Source of the DNA: an uncultured Faecalibacterium sp.
Lineage (GTDB): Bacteria > Bacillota > Clostridia > Oscillospirales > Ruminococcaceae
Assembly: GCA_900540455.1 (NCBI GenBank)
Contig: UQGD01000002.1
Location: forward strand, 62,001 to 126,000
DNA: 64,000 nt
Direction of reading: 5' to 3'
The notes under the pieces were generated by a model. It had not been told where the DNA came from, made no database searches, and saw only the letters and a list, made by a program, of their open reading frames with translations. Shown here piece by piece: positions 54,244 to 62,578 of this stretch; positions within the stretch are counted from its first letter, which is position 1, and each line of letters starts with the position of its first letter. Both the position numbers and the translations under genes were made by a program.

Positions 54244-54735
54244 ATGTCCAATAAAGTTCTGATCACCAATTCTCAAAAGGCGGTAAAGATTCCTTCCGGT
54301 CTGCGGATCCTGATCCGCCGGGCCTGCAACGCTGTGCTGGAGTTTGAGCATTTTGATGCTCCGGCAGAGATCAGCGTGACCTTTGTAGATAACGCTGCTA
54401 TTGCAGAACTGAACAACCAGTATCGCGCAAAGCCCATGCCCACAGATGTGCTCAGCTTCCCTCTGGGGCAGGACGGACAGTACGACATTGATGCCAACAA
54501 CGGCTGCAAGATGCTGGGTGATATCGTCATCAGCATGGAGCGTGCCCAGGAGCAGGCCACCCTGTATGGGCACCCCCTGCAGCGGGAGGTGGCTTTTCTG
54601 ACCGTACATTCCATGCTGCATCTGCTGGGATACGACCATGAGAACGGCGGTTTGGAGGCTGTGCGTATGCGGGAAAAGGAAGAAGCCGTGCTTACCCAGC
54701 TGGGTCTGCCCCGCACTGTCAGCTATACCGAGTAA
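54244..54735 (+). CDS. ybeY: rRNA maturation RNase YbeY
   Basis: 163 residues. The zinc site is the H-x3-H-x5-H pattern in HSMLHLLGYDHE, near residues 123-133. The conserved Arg and segment RAKPMPTDVLSFPLG precede it. YbeY acts in 16S rRNA 3'-end maturation and ribosome quality control. AAAGGAGAGG precedes the ATG. It is followed at once by era, whose start is only 11 bases after its stop. Confidence 0.96.
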   Translation: MSNKVLITNSQKAVKIPSGLRILIRRACNAVLEFEHFDAPAEISVTFVDNAAIAELNNQYRAKPMPTDVLSFPLGQDGQYDIDANNGCKMLGDIVISMERAQEQATLYGHPLQREVAFLTVHSMLHLLGYDHENGGLEAVRMREKEEAVLTQLGLPRTVSYTE

Positions 54736-54745
54736 GGAGATCATT

Positions 54746-55681
54746 TTGAACAATACACTATCGGCCCAGAGCCATTACGATACCCGCTCCGTCTTTGTTG
54801 CGGTGATCGGCCGTCCAAATGTGGGCAAGTCCAGTTTGACCAACCTTCTGGTAGGAGAAAAGGTGGCCATTGTTACTTCCAAGCCCCAGACCACCCGCAC
54901 CCGCATCACCGGTGTCATTACCCGGGGACCGCTGCAGTATGTGCTGTTGGATACCCCCGGCGTACACAAGCCCCACAATAAGCTGGGAAAGCGAATGGAT
55001 AAGACGGCCAGTGACTCCATCTCGGATGTGGATGTCTCCATGATGCTGTTTGAGCCCTATGGCGCACTGAATGAGTCGGAGATGTCTCTGGTGGAGGCGC
55101 TGCAGCATAACGGCCCTGCCATTGCAGTCATCAACAAAACCGACCTCGTAAAAGACCCGGCGGACCTGGAAGCTCGTAAAGCAGAGCTTGCGGCCCTGGG
55201 AGTATTTGATGCGGTTTATACCGTCAGCGTCCGGGAAGAAAAGGGCTGTGAAGAAATCTTTGATGCGCTGAGCTGCTATTCTGTGGAAGGTCCGCATTAT
55301 TTTGATGATGATGCCTACACCGATATGCCGGAAAAAGAGCTGGTGGCAGAGCTGATCCGGGAAAAAGCGCTTCTGTATATGCGGGACGAGATCCCGCACG
55401 GGATCGCAGTGGTGGTAGAGCGCTTCAAAGAGCGGCCGGATACCGATCTTGTGGATATTGATGTGAATATCTATTGCGAGCGGGAAAGCCACAAAGGCAT
55501 GGTCATTGGCAAGGGCGGTGCTATGCTGAAAAAGATCGCCAGTGCTGCTCGCGTAGACTGCGAAGATTTTCTTGGCTGCAGAGTCAATCTGCAATGCTGG
55601 GTCAAGGTAAAGCCGGACTGGCGGGACAACGAATTTTTGCTGAACAACTTTGGTTTTAAGCAGAACCCCAACAACCGGTAA
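54746..55681 (+). CDS. era: GTPase Era
   Basis: 311 residues from a TTG with AAGGAG six bases upstream; the frame continues into ybeY without a better start. G1 GRPNVGKSS is at 22-30, G3 DTPGVHKPHNKLG, and G4 NKTD. The C-terminal KH domain (about 215-300) has RESHKGMVIGKGGAMLKKI, which binds the 3' end of 16S rRNA. Era couples 30S maturation with growth. The switch-like DVSMMLFEPYG replaces the more usual VVDA(T/N) segment, a small deviation. Confidence 0.96.
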   Translation: MNNTLSAQSHYDTRSVFVAVIGRPNVGKSSLTNLLVGEKVAIVTSKPQTTRTRITGVITRGPLQYVLLDTPGVHKPHNKLGKRMDKTASDSISDVDVSMMLFEPYGALNESEMSLVEALQHNGPAIAVINKTDLVKDPADLEARKAELAALGVFDAVYTVSVREEKGCEEIFDALSCYSVEGPHYFDDDAYTDMPEKELVAELIREKALLYMRDEIPHGIAVVVERFKERPDTDLVDIDVNIYCERESHKGMVIGKGGAMLKKIASAARVDCEDFLGCRVNLQCWVKVKPDWRDNEFLLNNFGFKQNPNNR

Positions 55682-55786
55682 ATCACTGCCAGAAGCGGAC
55701 AGCTTTCCCGCGGATAGGGGCCTACAATAAGGGCAGAATATCAAGGATATCTCCCGCAAAAACCAAAACGGAAAAGAGGGGTCCCT

Positions 55787-55951
55787 ATGGATGCAGCGGA
55801 TAGCTGGCGGGCTTTTGCCTGTACGGGCAGCATCAAGGATTATCTGGAGTACAAGCGGCAGCAGGACACAGGGCCTGCTGCCGTAATAGGAGAAAAAACG
55901 GATGGACGCCTTTGTGACGCCGGGTCTTGTGCTGAAAGAGACTCGCTATAA
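55787..55951 (+). CDS. YqzL-like small protein overlapping recO
   Basis: 54 residues, too short for many gene finders. AAGAGGGG precedes the ATG. Residues 6-24 (SWRAFACTGSIKDYLEYKR) match the YqzL pattern W-x2-F-x2-TG-x-I-x2-Y. YqzL lies between era and recO in many Firmicutes, as here. The rest (about 25-54) is an extension that overlaps the recO start by 50 bases in another frame, so it may be poorly constrained. No function is known to me. Confidence 0.75.
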   Translation: MDAADSWRAFACTGSIKDYLEYKRQQDTGPAAVIGEKTDGRLCDAGSCAERDSL

Positions 55952-56648
55952 AGAATCCGACCGGATACTCACATTGCTTACGCCGGGCTATGGAGTGATA
56001 TCCGCCTCGGCCCAAAGCAGCCTGCGGCTGAAGAGCAGATTGTTCAGCGCCTGCGGGCTTTTTTGTTATTCTGAGTTCACGCTCCTGCCCGGCAAAAATA
56101 TGTATACTGTCCGGGATGCCTCGGTAAAGAACGTATTTCACGGGCTCTCATCTTCGATCGAAGGGATGAGCCTGGCCATGTATCTTTCCGAGTTGGCTGC
56201 CGCATTGTCTCCCACCGGCTCCGAGGCGGAAAAAGAACTGCGGCTTTTGCTGAACTGTCTGTATATGATCAGTGAGCAAAAGGCAGACCTGCGGGCGATC
56301 AAGGCGGTATTTGAGTTTCGGACCATGAGCGAATGTGGATTTCTGCCGCAGCTTGTCTGCTGCAAGGGCTGTGCCGCCTATGATGGACCTGCATTCTATC
56401 TGGACGCAGAAGAAGGAACACTGCTCTGCGCCGACTGTGCTGCAAAGGCAGGCAAAAGCTGCAACCTGGATGCCGGGGCGCTGTTTGCGCTGCGACACAT
56501 CTGCCTTGTGGAGGACAAAAAGATCTTTGCTTTCAAGATCTCCATCGGCAGCCTGAATAAGTTATCCGCCGTCGCAGAGCAGTATGCCCTGCATCATTTG
56601 GATAAACCTTTGAAAAGTTATAGCTTTCTCAAATCGGTGCTGCCATAA
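55902..56648 (+). CDS. recO: DNA repair protein RecO
   Basis: 248 residues; loads RecA on gapped DNA with RecF and RecR. An N-terminal OB-fold begins TPGLVLKETRYKESDRILTL. The zinc site in the second half is CCKGC and LLCADC (about 152-186), and the last part is helical. The start lies inside the yqzL-like gene and is preceded by AGGAG. It is in the standard era-yqzL-recO order. Confidence 0.95.
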   Translation: MDAFVTPGLVLKETRYKESDRILTLLTPGYGVISASAQSSLRLKSRLFSACGLFCYSEFTLLPGKNMYTVRDASVKNVFHGLSSSIEGMSLAMYLSELAAALSPTGSEAEKELRLLLNCLYMISEQKADLRAIKAVFEFRTMSECGFLPQLVCCKGCAAYDGPAFYLDAEEGTLLCADCAAKAGKSCNLDAGALFALRHICLVEDKKIFAFKISIGSLNKLSAVAEQYALHHLDKPLKSYSFLKSVLP

Positions 56649-56686
56649 AGGGGCAGTACCCAAAAGGAGACCTTAAAGGATCATCT

Positions 56687-59098
56687 ATGGAAACAAGTTA
56701 CTTAAAAACTCTTGAGCTGGACAAGATCATTGCCCGTGCAGCCGATGGCTGCGTATGCAAGGAAGCCCGCCAGAAAATGCTGGAGATCCAGCCCCAGTGC
56801 GACCCTGACGAAGTCCGCTATGCGCTGGAACAGACCGATGCCATCAATTCTTTGCTGATCAAAAATGGCTCCCCGCGATTTGGCGGGGTAGAGGGTGTGC
56901 GCCAGCTGGCTGCCCGCGCCGTCAAGGGGGGCGTGCTCTCTATGGGAGAGCTGCTGATGGTTGCCGGTGCTTTGCGCAACTTTCAAAATCTGGTGCAGTG
57001 GTATGGTTCCAGCGATCACGAAGCCCTGCCCACCGACGATCTGTTCTATGCACTGTCCCCGCAGCCAGGTCTGGAGCAGCAGATCTCCAGTGCGATCCTG
57101 GCACCGGATGCCATGGCAGATACAGCGTCTCGTACGCTCAATGATCTGCGTAAAAAGATCCGCGCCACAGAAAACAGCATCCGGGACCGTCTGGAGAGCA
57201 TGGTGCGGAATATGGACACCTCCAAATATTTGCAGGAGAGCGTTGTCTCTATCCGCAACGGACGTTACGTCGTGCCTGTAAAAAGCGAGTATCGCGGCGA
57301 GGTGAGCGGCGTCATCCACGATGTGTCCTCTACGGGCGCCACGGTCTTTGTGGAGCCTCAGGCGGTAGTGGAAGCCAACGCCCGCATCCTGCAGTATCGT
57401 GCCCAGGAAGCGCAGGAGATCGAACGCATCCTTGTCGCCTTTACAGCACAGGTCGCACAGATCGAGCCGCAGTTCCAGTACAGCTATGCAGCAATGCTGG
57501 ATATTGATGTCCTGCTGGCGAAGGCGCGCCTGGCCTTGGAACTGAAATCTTTCAAGCCCACAGTGCGCACAGACAGCACCTTTAAGCTGATCCGGGCCCG
57601 GCATCCGCTGATCGATGCCAAGCGCTGTGTCCCTGTGGATATTACACTGGGCGATGAATACGATGCACTGATCATCACCGGCCCCAATACAGGCGGCAAG
57701 ACGGTCACACTCAAAACAGCGGGCCTGCTTTGCGCAATGGCCCAATGCGGCTTTTTGATCCCGGCGGATGAGCGCAGCGAAGTCTGTGTATTTGATGAGT
57801 TTTTGGTGGATATCGGCGATGAACAGAGCATCGAGCAAAGTCTGTCCACCTTCTCTGGACACATGAAAAAGATCACCGGCATCCTGGAGCTTGCCATGCC
57901 CCGCACGCTGGTGCTGCTGGATGAGCTGGGCGCCGGCACAGACCCTGCCGAGGGTGCGGCTCTGGCAGTGGCGATCATTGAAGAACTGCGCCGCCGGGGT
58001 GTTCGGCTGATGGCTACCACCCACTATGCGGAGCTGAAAGTCTTTGCCCTGGAGACCCCCGGCGTAGTGAACGCCAGCTGTGAGTTTGATCTCGAAACGC
58101 TTCGGCCTACTTACAAGCTCAGTGTCGGTGTGCCGGGCAAGTCCAATGCGTTCCTTATCAGTGAGAAGCTTGGCATCCCGCCCCGGGTCATCCAAGCTGC
58201 ACAGCAGCATCTATCGGCAGAGGATAAGCGTCTGGACGCTGTGCTGGGCCAGCTGGACGATTTGAAGCTGCAGCTCAAGGAGAGCCAGGATGAGATCGAG
58301 GGGCTGCGCAATGAGGCATCCCGCCAGCTGGAAGCCGCCCGTAAAAAACGGGACGAACTGATCCAGCAGGGTGAAAATGAGCTGGAGGCCGCCCGTGCCA
58401 AGGCGCGGACGTTGGCGCAGCAGGTGGAGAGCAAAGCCTATGAGCTGACCGATGAATTGCGCCAACTGCAAAAGGACGAGCGGATGAGCACGCAGCAGAA
58501 AGCGCAGCGCGCCCGAGAGATTGCCCGCAGGGAGAGCGAAAAGCTGCTGGTCGGTGCCGATGCAGTACACAACCCTGTAAAGGAGTTTGTGCCGCTGAAG
58601 GAGGTCAAGGTAGGCCAGGAAGTCTGTATTGCCGAGCTTGGGCAGCTGGCCACTGTGCTGGCGCTGCCGGATAAAAACGGGGATGTGCTGGTACGGGCAG
58701 GTATCATCAAGACCAAAGTTCCTCTCAAGGGCCTGAAGCAGCCGGAGAAGCTGGTCAAGGAACCCAAGCCCCTAACAAAGGCACAGCAGCGCTATTCTCG
58801 GCTGACAGGAGATGCCGGCAGAGCCGGGGGCCGTGTGGAGCGGGTACAGCGCACTGCCAAGATGGAATGCAACCTGCTGGGTCTGACCGTAGACGAGGCG
58901 CTGCCGGAAGTGGATTCCTTTATTGACCGGGCGCTGCTCAACGGACAGACGGTAGTTTATCTGATCCACGGCAATGGAACCGGTGCGCTGCGTACTGCGA
59001 TCCATAAACATCTGCGGGGCAGCCGTGTGGTCAAGAGTTTCCGTCTGGGCCGTTATGGCGAGGGTGAAAGCGGTGTGACCGTAGTAGAATTGAAGTAA
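56687..59098 (+). CDS. mutS2: endonuclease MutS2
   Basis: 803 residues. No mismatch-recognition domain I is present, as expected. The clamp and lever helices occupy about 1-310, and Walker A GPNTGGKT lies near 333, followed by STFSGHMKKI and LLDELGAGTDPAEGAAL. A long coiled coil (about 515-630) precedes a KOW-like segment and the C-terminal Smr nuclease domain (about 724-803, HGNGTGALR). In Bacillus MutS2 rescues collided ribosomes and limits recombination. AAAGGAGA is at the start, 38 bases after recO. A terminator closes the operon. Confidence 0.97.
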   Translation: METSYLKTLELDKIIARAADGCVCKEARQKMLEIQPQCDPDEVRYALEQTDAINSLLIKNGSPRFGGVEGVRQLAARAVKGGVLSMGELLMVAGALRNFQNLVQWYGSSDHEALPTDDLFYALSPQPGLEQQISSAILAPDAMADTASRTLNDLRKKIRATENSIRDRLESMVRNMDTSKYLQESVVSIRNGRYVVPVKSEYRGEVSGVIHDVSSTGATVFVEPQAVVEANARILQYRAQEAQEIERILVAFTAQVAQIEPQFQYSYAAMLDIDVLLAKARLALELKSFKPTVRTDSTFKLIRARHPLIDAKRCVPVDITLGDEYDALIITGPNTGGKTVTLKTAGLLCAMAQCGFLIPADERSEVCVFDEFLVDIGDEQSIEQSLSTFSGHMKKITGILELAMPRTLVLLDELGAGTDPAEGAALAVAIIEELRRRGVRLMATTHYAELKVFALETPGVVNASCEFDLETLRPTYKLSVGVPGKSNAFLISEKLGIPPRVIQAAQQHLSAEDKRLDAVLGQLDDLKLQLKESQDEIEGLRNEASRQLEAARKKRDELIQQGENELEAARAKARTLAQQVESKAYELTDELRQLQKDERMSTQQKAQRAREIARRESEKLLVGADAVHNPVKEFVPLKEVKVGQEVCIAELGQLATVLALPDKNGDVLVRAGIIKTKVPLKGLKQPEKLVKEPKPLTKAQQRYSRLTGDAGRAGGRVERVQRTAKMECNLLGLTVDEALPEVDSFIDRALLNGQTVVYLIHGNGTGALRTAIHKHLRGSRVVKSFRLGRYGEGESGVTVVELK

Positions 59099-59105
59099 AG
59101 CAATA

Positions 59106-59161
59106 GACCGGCCGTCTGCTTGGCGTTTGTAAACCAAAACGCCGGGGATGGCCGGTTTTTG
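59106..59161 (+). terminator. terminator after mutS2
   Basis: ACCGGCC (59107-59113) pairs with GGCCGGT (59150-59156), with an inner GGCGTTT/AAACGCC-type helix, followed by TTTTT. Confidence 0.85.
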
Positions 59162-59176
59162 TCAGAAAGGTTTTTC

Positions 59177-59983
59177 ATGTCAAAGCATAGCAAACGCCGT
59201 AAAAAGGTACGGCTTAACAGCAACGTCTGGTTATGGGTTTGCCTGGCGCTGGGCGCTGTCTGCTTGGGGATTCTAGGGCTGCAAAAAATATGGGGTACAA
59301 ACTCCGTTGTTTCAGGAGAGGACTGGCGCCCCCAGGTGGGTGCTCCGCCGTATCGGGTGGCCATTGATGCTGGCCATGGGGGAGATGACCCAGGTGCCCA
59401 AGGTGTTGTGCAGGAAAGTCAGATGACGGCTGCCACGGCTGCTTCGTTGACGGCACTGCTGGAGAAAGACCCCCACTACATCCCCTTGAATACACGGGAA
59501 TCCTATACCACTACCGCTAAACCTACGGAGAGGGCCGAATACACAAACCAGCAGTCTCCGCAGCTGCTGCTGTCTATTCACGGCAACTCTGCACCGGCCG
59601 GGGTAGAGGCTTCTGGTTTCGAGTGCTACCCGGCGGTGCCCGGCCGCACTTGGCACCGGGAAAGTTTGTATTTTGCTCGACTGCTGGCAGAGCAGATGCA
59701 GGGTGCAGGCGCTGTTTTGCGGGGACAAGGCGGCGTAAGGTACATCTATTACCAGGGACAAACAAAGCATATGGTAGAAGCGAGCTGCACCGACGTGCGC
59801 AGTGAACTGAGCTTTACGATACTAGAAGCCGCCGGTTGCCCGGCAGTGCTGGCGGAACAGTGTTTTGTGACCAGTGCTGAGGATGTAGCCCGTTTTGGAG
59901 ATGAAGCGGGGTGCCGCCGGGCGGCCCGCATTTACTATGAGACGATCTGTGAATATTTTGGTACGCAGCCAATGCCAGAATAA
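59177..59983 (+). CDS. N-acetylmuramoyl-L-alanine amidase (Amidase_3)
   Basis: 268 residues. The start at 59177 follows AGAAAGG by six bases. A basic N-terminus and one membrane helix (about 15-37) place the catalytic domain outside. Zinc ligands and active-site residues are seen in IDAGHGGDDPG, the Glu of VVQES, SIHGNSAP and the final catalytic Glu in VLAEQCF. TRE, common in such amidases, appears near residue 113. It cleaves the amide between muramic acid and peptide. It could be CwlD-like (spore cortex) but is longer and lacks a clear specific mark. Confidence 0.88.
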   Translation: MSKHSKRRKKVRLNSNVWLWVCLALGAVCLGILGLQKIWGTNSVVSGEDWRPQVGAPPYRVAIDAGHGGDDPGAQGVVQESQMTAATAASLTALLEKDPHYIPLNTRESYTTTAKPTERAEYTNQQSPQLLLSIHGNSAPAGVEASGFECYPAVPGRTWHRESLYFARLLAEQMQGAGAVLRGQGGVRYIYYQGQTKHMVEASCTDVRSELSFTILEAAGCPAVLAEQCFVTSAEDVARFGDEAGCRRAARIYYETICEYFGTQPMPE

Positions 59984-60025
59984 AAGGACGCATAAGACAT
60001 TGCCAGAAAGAAGAATGAGGTATCT

Positions 60026-60697
60026 ATGGATAGATATACGATCCTGGTCGTAGAAGATGATCCGGTGATCCGTACCCAGCTGCAAACATTATTGCAGGGG
60101 GCAGGCTATAACACAGCTTCCCCGGCGGATTTTTTCGATGTGGCAGGCCAAGTACAGCGGATCCAGCCGCATCTGGTGCTTTTGGACCTTACATTGCCCG
60201 GGGAAAGCGGCTTCAATATTTGCTCGGCGATCCGTGCAGTTTCTGGTCTGCCGGTGATCGTGGTCACAAGCAGCGACACCGAAATGGACGAGCTCAACAG
60301 CCTTTTGCTGGGAGCAGATGCCTTTGTGACGAAGCCGTACAATACAGCGATCCTTCTGGCAAAGATCGCAGTGCTATTGCGCCGGGCCTATCCTGCCCAC
60401 CCGGATGCCGGGCTTTGCTGCCAGGGGGCGGTACTTCATCCGGAAAGCGGGATGCTGGAATATCAGGGCCATACTGTGGAATTGACCAAGACGGAGGGAC
60501 GGATCTTGTACTGTTTGTTTCGTCGGGCAGGCCAGATCTGCACACGAGCCGAGATCATTGACCAGCTATGGGACAGTCAGCTTTATGTGGATGATAATGC
60601 TCTCAGCGTCAATATCAGCCGTATCCGAGAAAAACTGCGTTTGATCGGGCTGCAGGATCTTATCAAAACAAAACACCGGCAGGGGTATTTGATATGA
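60026..60697 (+). CDS. response regulator, BceR-like (OmpR family)
   Basis: 223 residues. The receiver domain has VVEDD at 8-12, Asp54 in LVLLDLTLPGESG and Lys in FVTKPYN. The winged helix (about 130-220) has TKTEGRILYCLFRRAG and NALSVNISRIREKLR. The short LTLPGESG region and linkage to a two-helix kinase and an ABC pair identify the BceRS type. The stop overlaps the kinase start by ATGA. It probably binds the TTACG-TTTT-TGTAA site at 61717-61730. Confidence 0.9.
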   Translation: MDRYTILVVEDDPVIRTQLQTLLQGAGYNTASPADFFDVAGQVQRIQPHLVLLDLTLPGESGFNICSAIRAVSGLPVIVVTSSDTEMDELNSLLLGADAFVTKPYNTAILLAKIAVLLRRAYPAHPDAGLCCQGAVLHPESGMLEYQGHTVELTKTEGRILYCLFRRAGQICTRAEIIDQLWDSQLYVDDNALSVNISRIREKLRLIGLQDLIKTKHRQGYLI

Positions 60698-61701
60698 AAA
60701 GGAGTGCATATATCCGGCAGCTTCTTCCGGCTTTGGGCGCAAATCTGGCAGGCATGGCTGCGATCTCTTTGTTTTTGCTGGCCGTCGGCAACAGCATTGG
60801 CACAGTAGGGGTGATCTTGGCCGTATGGACAGTCTGCTTTATTTTATATGGCGAATTGTATTTTCGGGCACGCCGTCGTGAATTGGAAAAACTTCTACAA
60901 GAGACCTATGCACTCAAACAGCGGTATCTGATCGCAGAAGTGATGAAGGAACCCCGCCGGGCAGATGATAAGGTGTTTTATCAAGTACTTCGCCTGGCAC
61001 AGCGCTCTATGTTAGAAGAAGTGGAAGAGGTCCATCGCCAACAGCTGGAATACCAGGAGTACGTTGAACAGTGGGTCCATGAGATCAAGACTCCGTTGAC
61101 AGCGATGAAGCTGTTATGCGAGAACCAGCCTGGCCCGTCCAGCCGTCCCATGCTGGCTGAACTGGAGAAGACCCGCCGATGCACAGAGCAGGCCCTATAC
61201 TATGCCCGCAGTGCCCATACGCAGGCAGATTATACTGTACACGAAGTGCCCCTATCGGCGATCGTTCACGCAGCGATTGGAGACAACAAGTACCTCTTAC
61301 GGGAAAAGAATGTAGCGCTTTGTTTGGATGGGTTGGAACTGACTGTATATACGGATGAAAAATGGGTGCTCTTTATTCTTGGACAGCTGATTGCTAATGC
61401 GGTACAATATTGCAACGCACAGCCAACGCTGTCTTTTTACGCCCGGCGGGAAGAAAGCCAGATCCGTCTGACAATACAGGATAATGGACTGGGTATCCCA
61501 GAAGAGGAACTTCCAAGGGTGTTTGATAAAGGCTTTACCGGGCGAAATGGCCGGCTGCGCTCCGGCGCTACGGGTCTGGGGCTTTATCTGTGCAAACAAC
61601 TTTGCACAAAGCTTGGGATCGGGCTGACCTTGTCCTCAGGTGAAACAGGGACCCGGGTCCATCTGCTTTTTTATGAAAACCATTTGATCATGCAGGGCTG
61701 A
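60694..61701 (+). CDS. sensor histidine kinase, BceS-like intramembrane-sensing
   Basis: 335 residues. Two membrane helices close together (about 13-32 and 35-56) with almost no external loop mark an intramembrane-sensing kinase, which gets its signal from the ABC transporter. His129 is in WVHEIKTPLTAMKLL. The ATPase domain shows LGQLIANAVQYCN, DNGLGIPEEELPRVFDKGF and GATGLGLYLCKQL. Its stop lies in the terminator that separates it from the transporter genes. Confidence 0.92.
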   Translation: MKRSAYIRQLLPALGANLAGMAAISLFLLAVGNSIGTVGVILAVWTVCFILYGELYFRARRRELEKLLQETYALKQRYLIAEVMKEPRRADDKVFYQVLRLAQRSMLEEVEEVHRQQLEYQEYVEQWVHEIKTPLTAMKLLCENQPGPSSRPMLAELEKTRRCTEQALYYARSAHTQADYTVHEVPLSAIVHAAIGDNKYLLREKNVALCLDGLELTVYTDEKWVLFILGQLIANAVQYCNAQPTLSFYARREESQIRLTIQDNGLGIPEEELPRVFDKGFTGRNGRLRSGATGLGLYLCKQLCTKLGIGLTLSSGETGTRVHLLFYENHLIMQG

Positions 61702-61715
61702 AAGGCCCTGCTTTT
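61692..61715 (+). terminator. terminator overlapping the end of the kinase gene
   Basis: GCAGGGC (61692-61698) pairs with GCCCTGC (61705-61711), followed by TTTT. The stop codon TGA (61699-61701) is in the loop. Confidence 0.7.
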
Positions 61716-61716
61716 C

Positions 61717-61730
61717 TTACGTTTTTGTAA
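61717..61730 (+). promoter_or_regulatory. BceR-type operator
   Basis: TTACG-TTTT-TGTAA matches the inverted repeat TNACA-N4-TGTAA, which I recall as the binding motif of BceR-like regulators, with one mismatch. It is 21 bases before the -35 region of the transporter promoter, the expected place for an activator. Confidence 0.65.
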
Positions 61731-61751
61731 GGACTCTGTAAGCAAAGCTGA

Positions 61752-61780
61752 TACAAACCCGCCCTGCCGGCTGTTATAAT
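61752..61780 (+). promoter_or_regulatory. promoter of the ABC transporter genes
   Basis: A perfect TATAAT (61775-61780) with TGT before it (extended -10) and a weak -35 (TACAAA, 61752-61757, 17-base spacer). The weak -35 fits activation from the upstream operator. Confidence 0.7.
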
Positions 61781-61813
61781 ATAGCCATCGAAAGAAATAC
61801 AGGAGGCGATCGT

Positions 61814-62578
61814 ATGGAACTACTGCGCTTAGAGCATATCCAGAAATATTATGGTCATGAGGGCGGACTGACGCAAGCCATCCGCGATATCAGTTTTACG
61901 GTGGAAGCAGGGGAGTTTGTTGGCATTATGGGGGCGTCCGGTTCGGGCAAAACCACTCTGCTCAACTGCATTTCTACGATCGATACTGTCAGCGCTGGCC
62001 ATATCCGGCTTCAAGGACAGGACATTACAGAGCTCGAGCCTCGGCAGCTATCCCGGTTCCGGCGGGAAAATCTGGGCTTTATTTTTCAGGATTTCAACCT
62101 GCTGGACACCTTGACCCTGGGGGAAAATATTGCACTGGCTCTTTCTATCCAAAAAACGCCCTCTGAACAGATCGAACCCCAGGTGCAGCAGGCTGCTGCT
62201 CAGCTGGGCATTGGAGATATCCTGAACAAATATCCCTATCAGGTATCGGGCGGACAAAAGCAGCGCTGTGCGTGTGCAAGGGCTCTTGTACATACCCCTA
62301 AACTGATCCTGGCGGATGAACCCACCGGAGCATTGGACAGCCACTCTGCGCAGCTGCTTTTGGCTTCGCTGCAAAACATCCATACGCAGCTGGGGGCTAC
62401 GATCCTGATGGTGACCCATGATGCATTTGCTGCCAGCTATGCCCAGCGTATTCTGGTGCTCCGGGATGGAGCGATATTTACGGAGCTGCGGAGAGGTGCA
62501 GAAAGCCGCAAGCAGTTTTTTGATAAGATCCTCAACGTACTTACGATGATGGGGGGAGGGCAGAGCAATGACGACTAA
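61814..62578 (+). CDS. ABC transporter ATP-binding protein, BceA-like
   Basis: 254 residues. Walker A GASGSGKT is at 40-47, the signature is VSGGQKQRCACARAL, Walker B is LILADEPTGALDS, and the switch His is in MVTHDAFAA. The FtsE/LolD-like pattern with ISTIDTVSAGHI is that of MacB/Bce ATPases. Together with the next gene it detects and removes cell-wall-active peptides such as bacitracin or lantibiotics; the actual drug is unknown. GGAGGCGATC precedes the start, and the stop overlaps the permease start by 11 bases. Confidence 0.93.
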   Translation: MELLRLEHIQKYYGHEGGLTQAIRDISFTVEAGEFVGIMGASGSGKTTLLNCISTIDTVSAGHIRLQGQDITELEPRQLSRFRRENLGFIFQDFNLLDTLTLGENIALALSIQKTPSEQIEPQVQQAAAQLGIGDILNKYPYQVSGGQKQRCACARALVHTPKLILADEPTGALDSHSAQLLLASLQNIHTQLGATILMVTHDAFAASYAQRILVLRDGAIFTELRRGAESRKQFFDKILNVLTMMGGGQSNDD

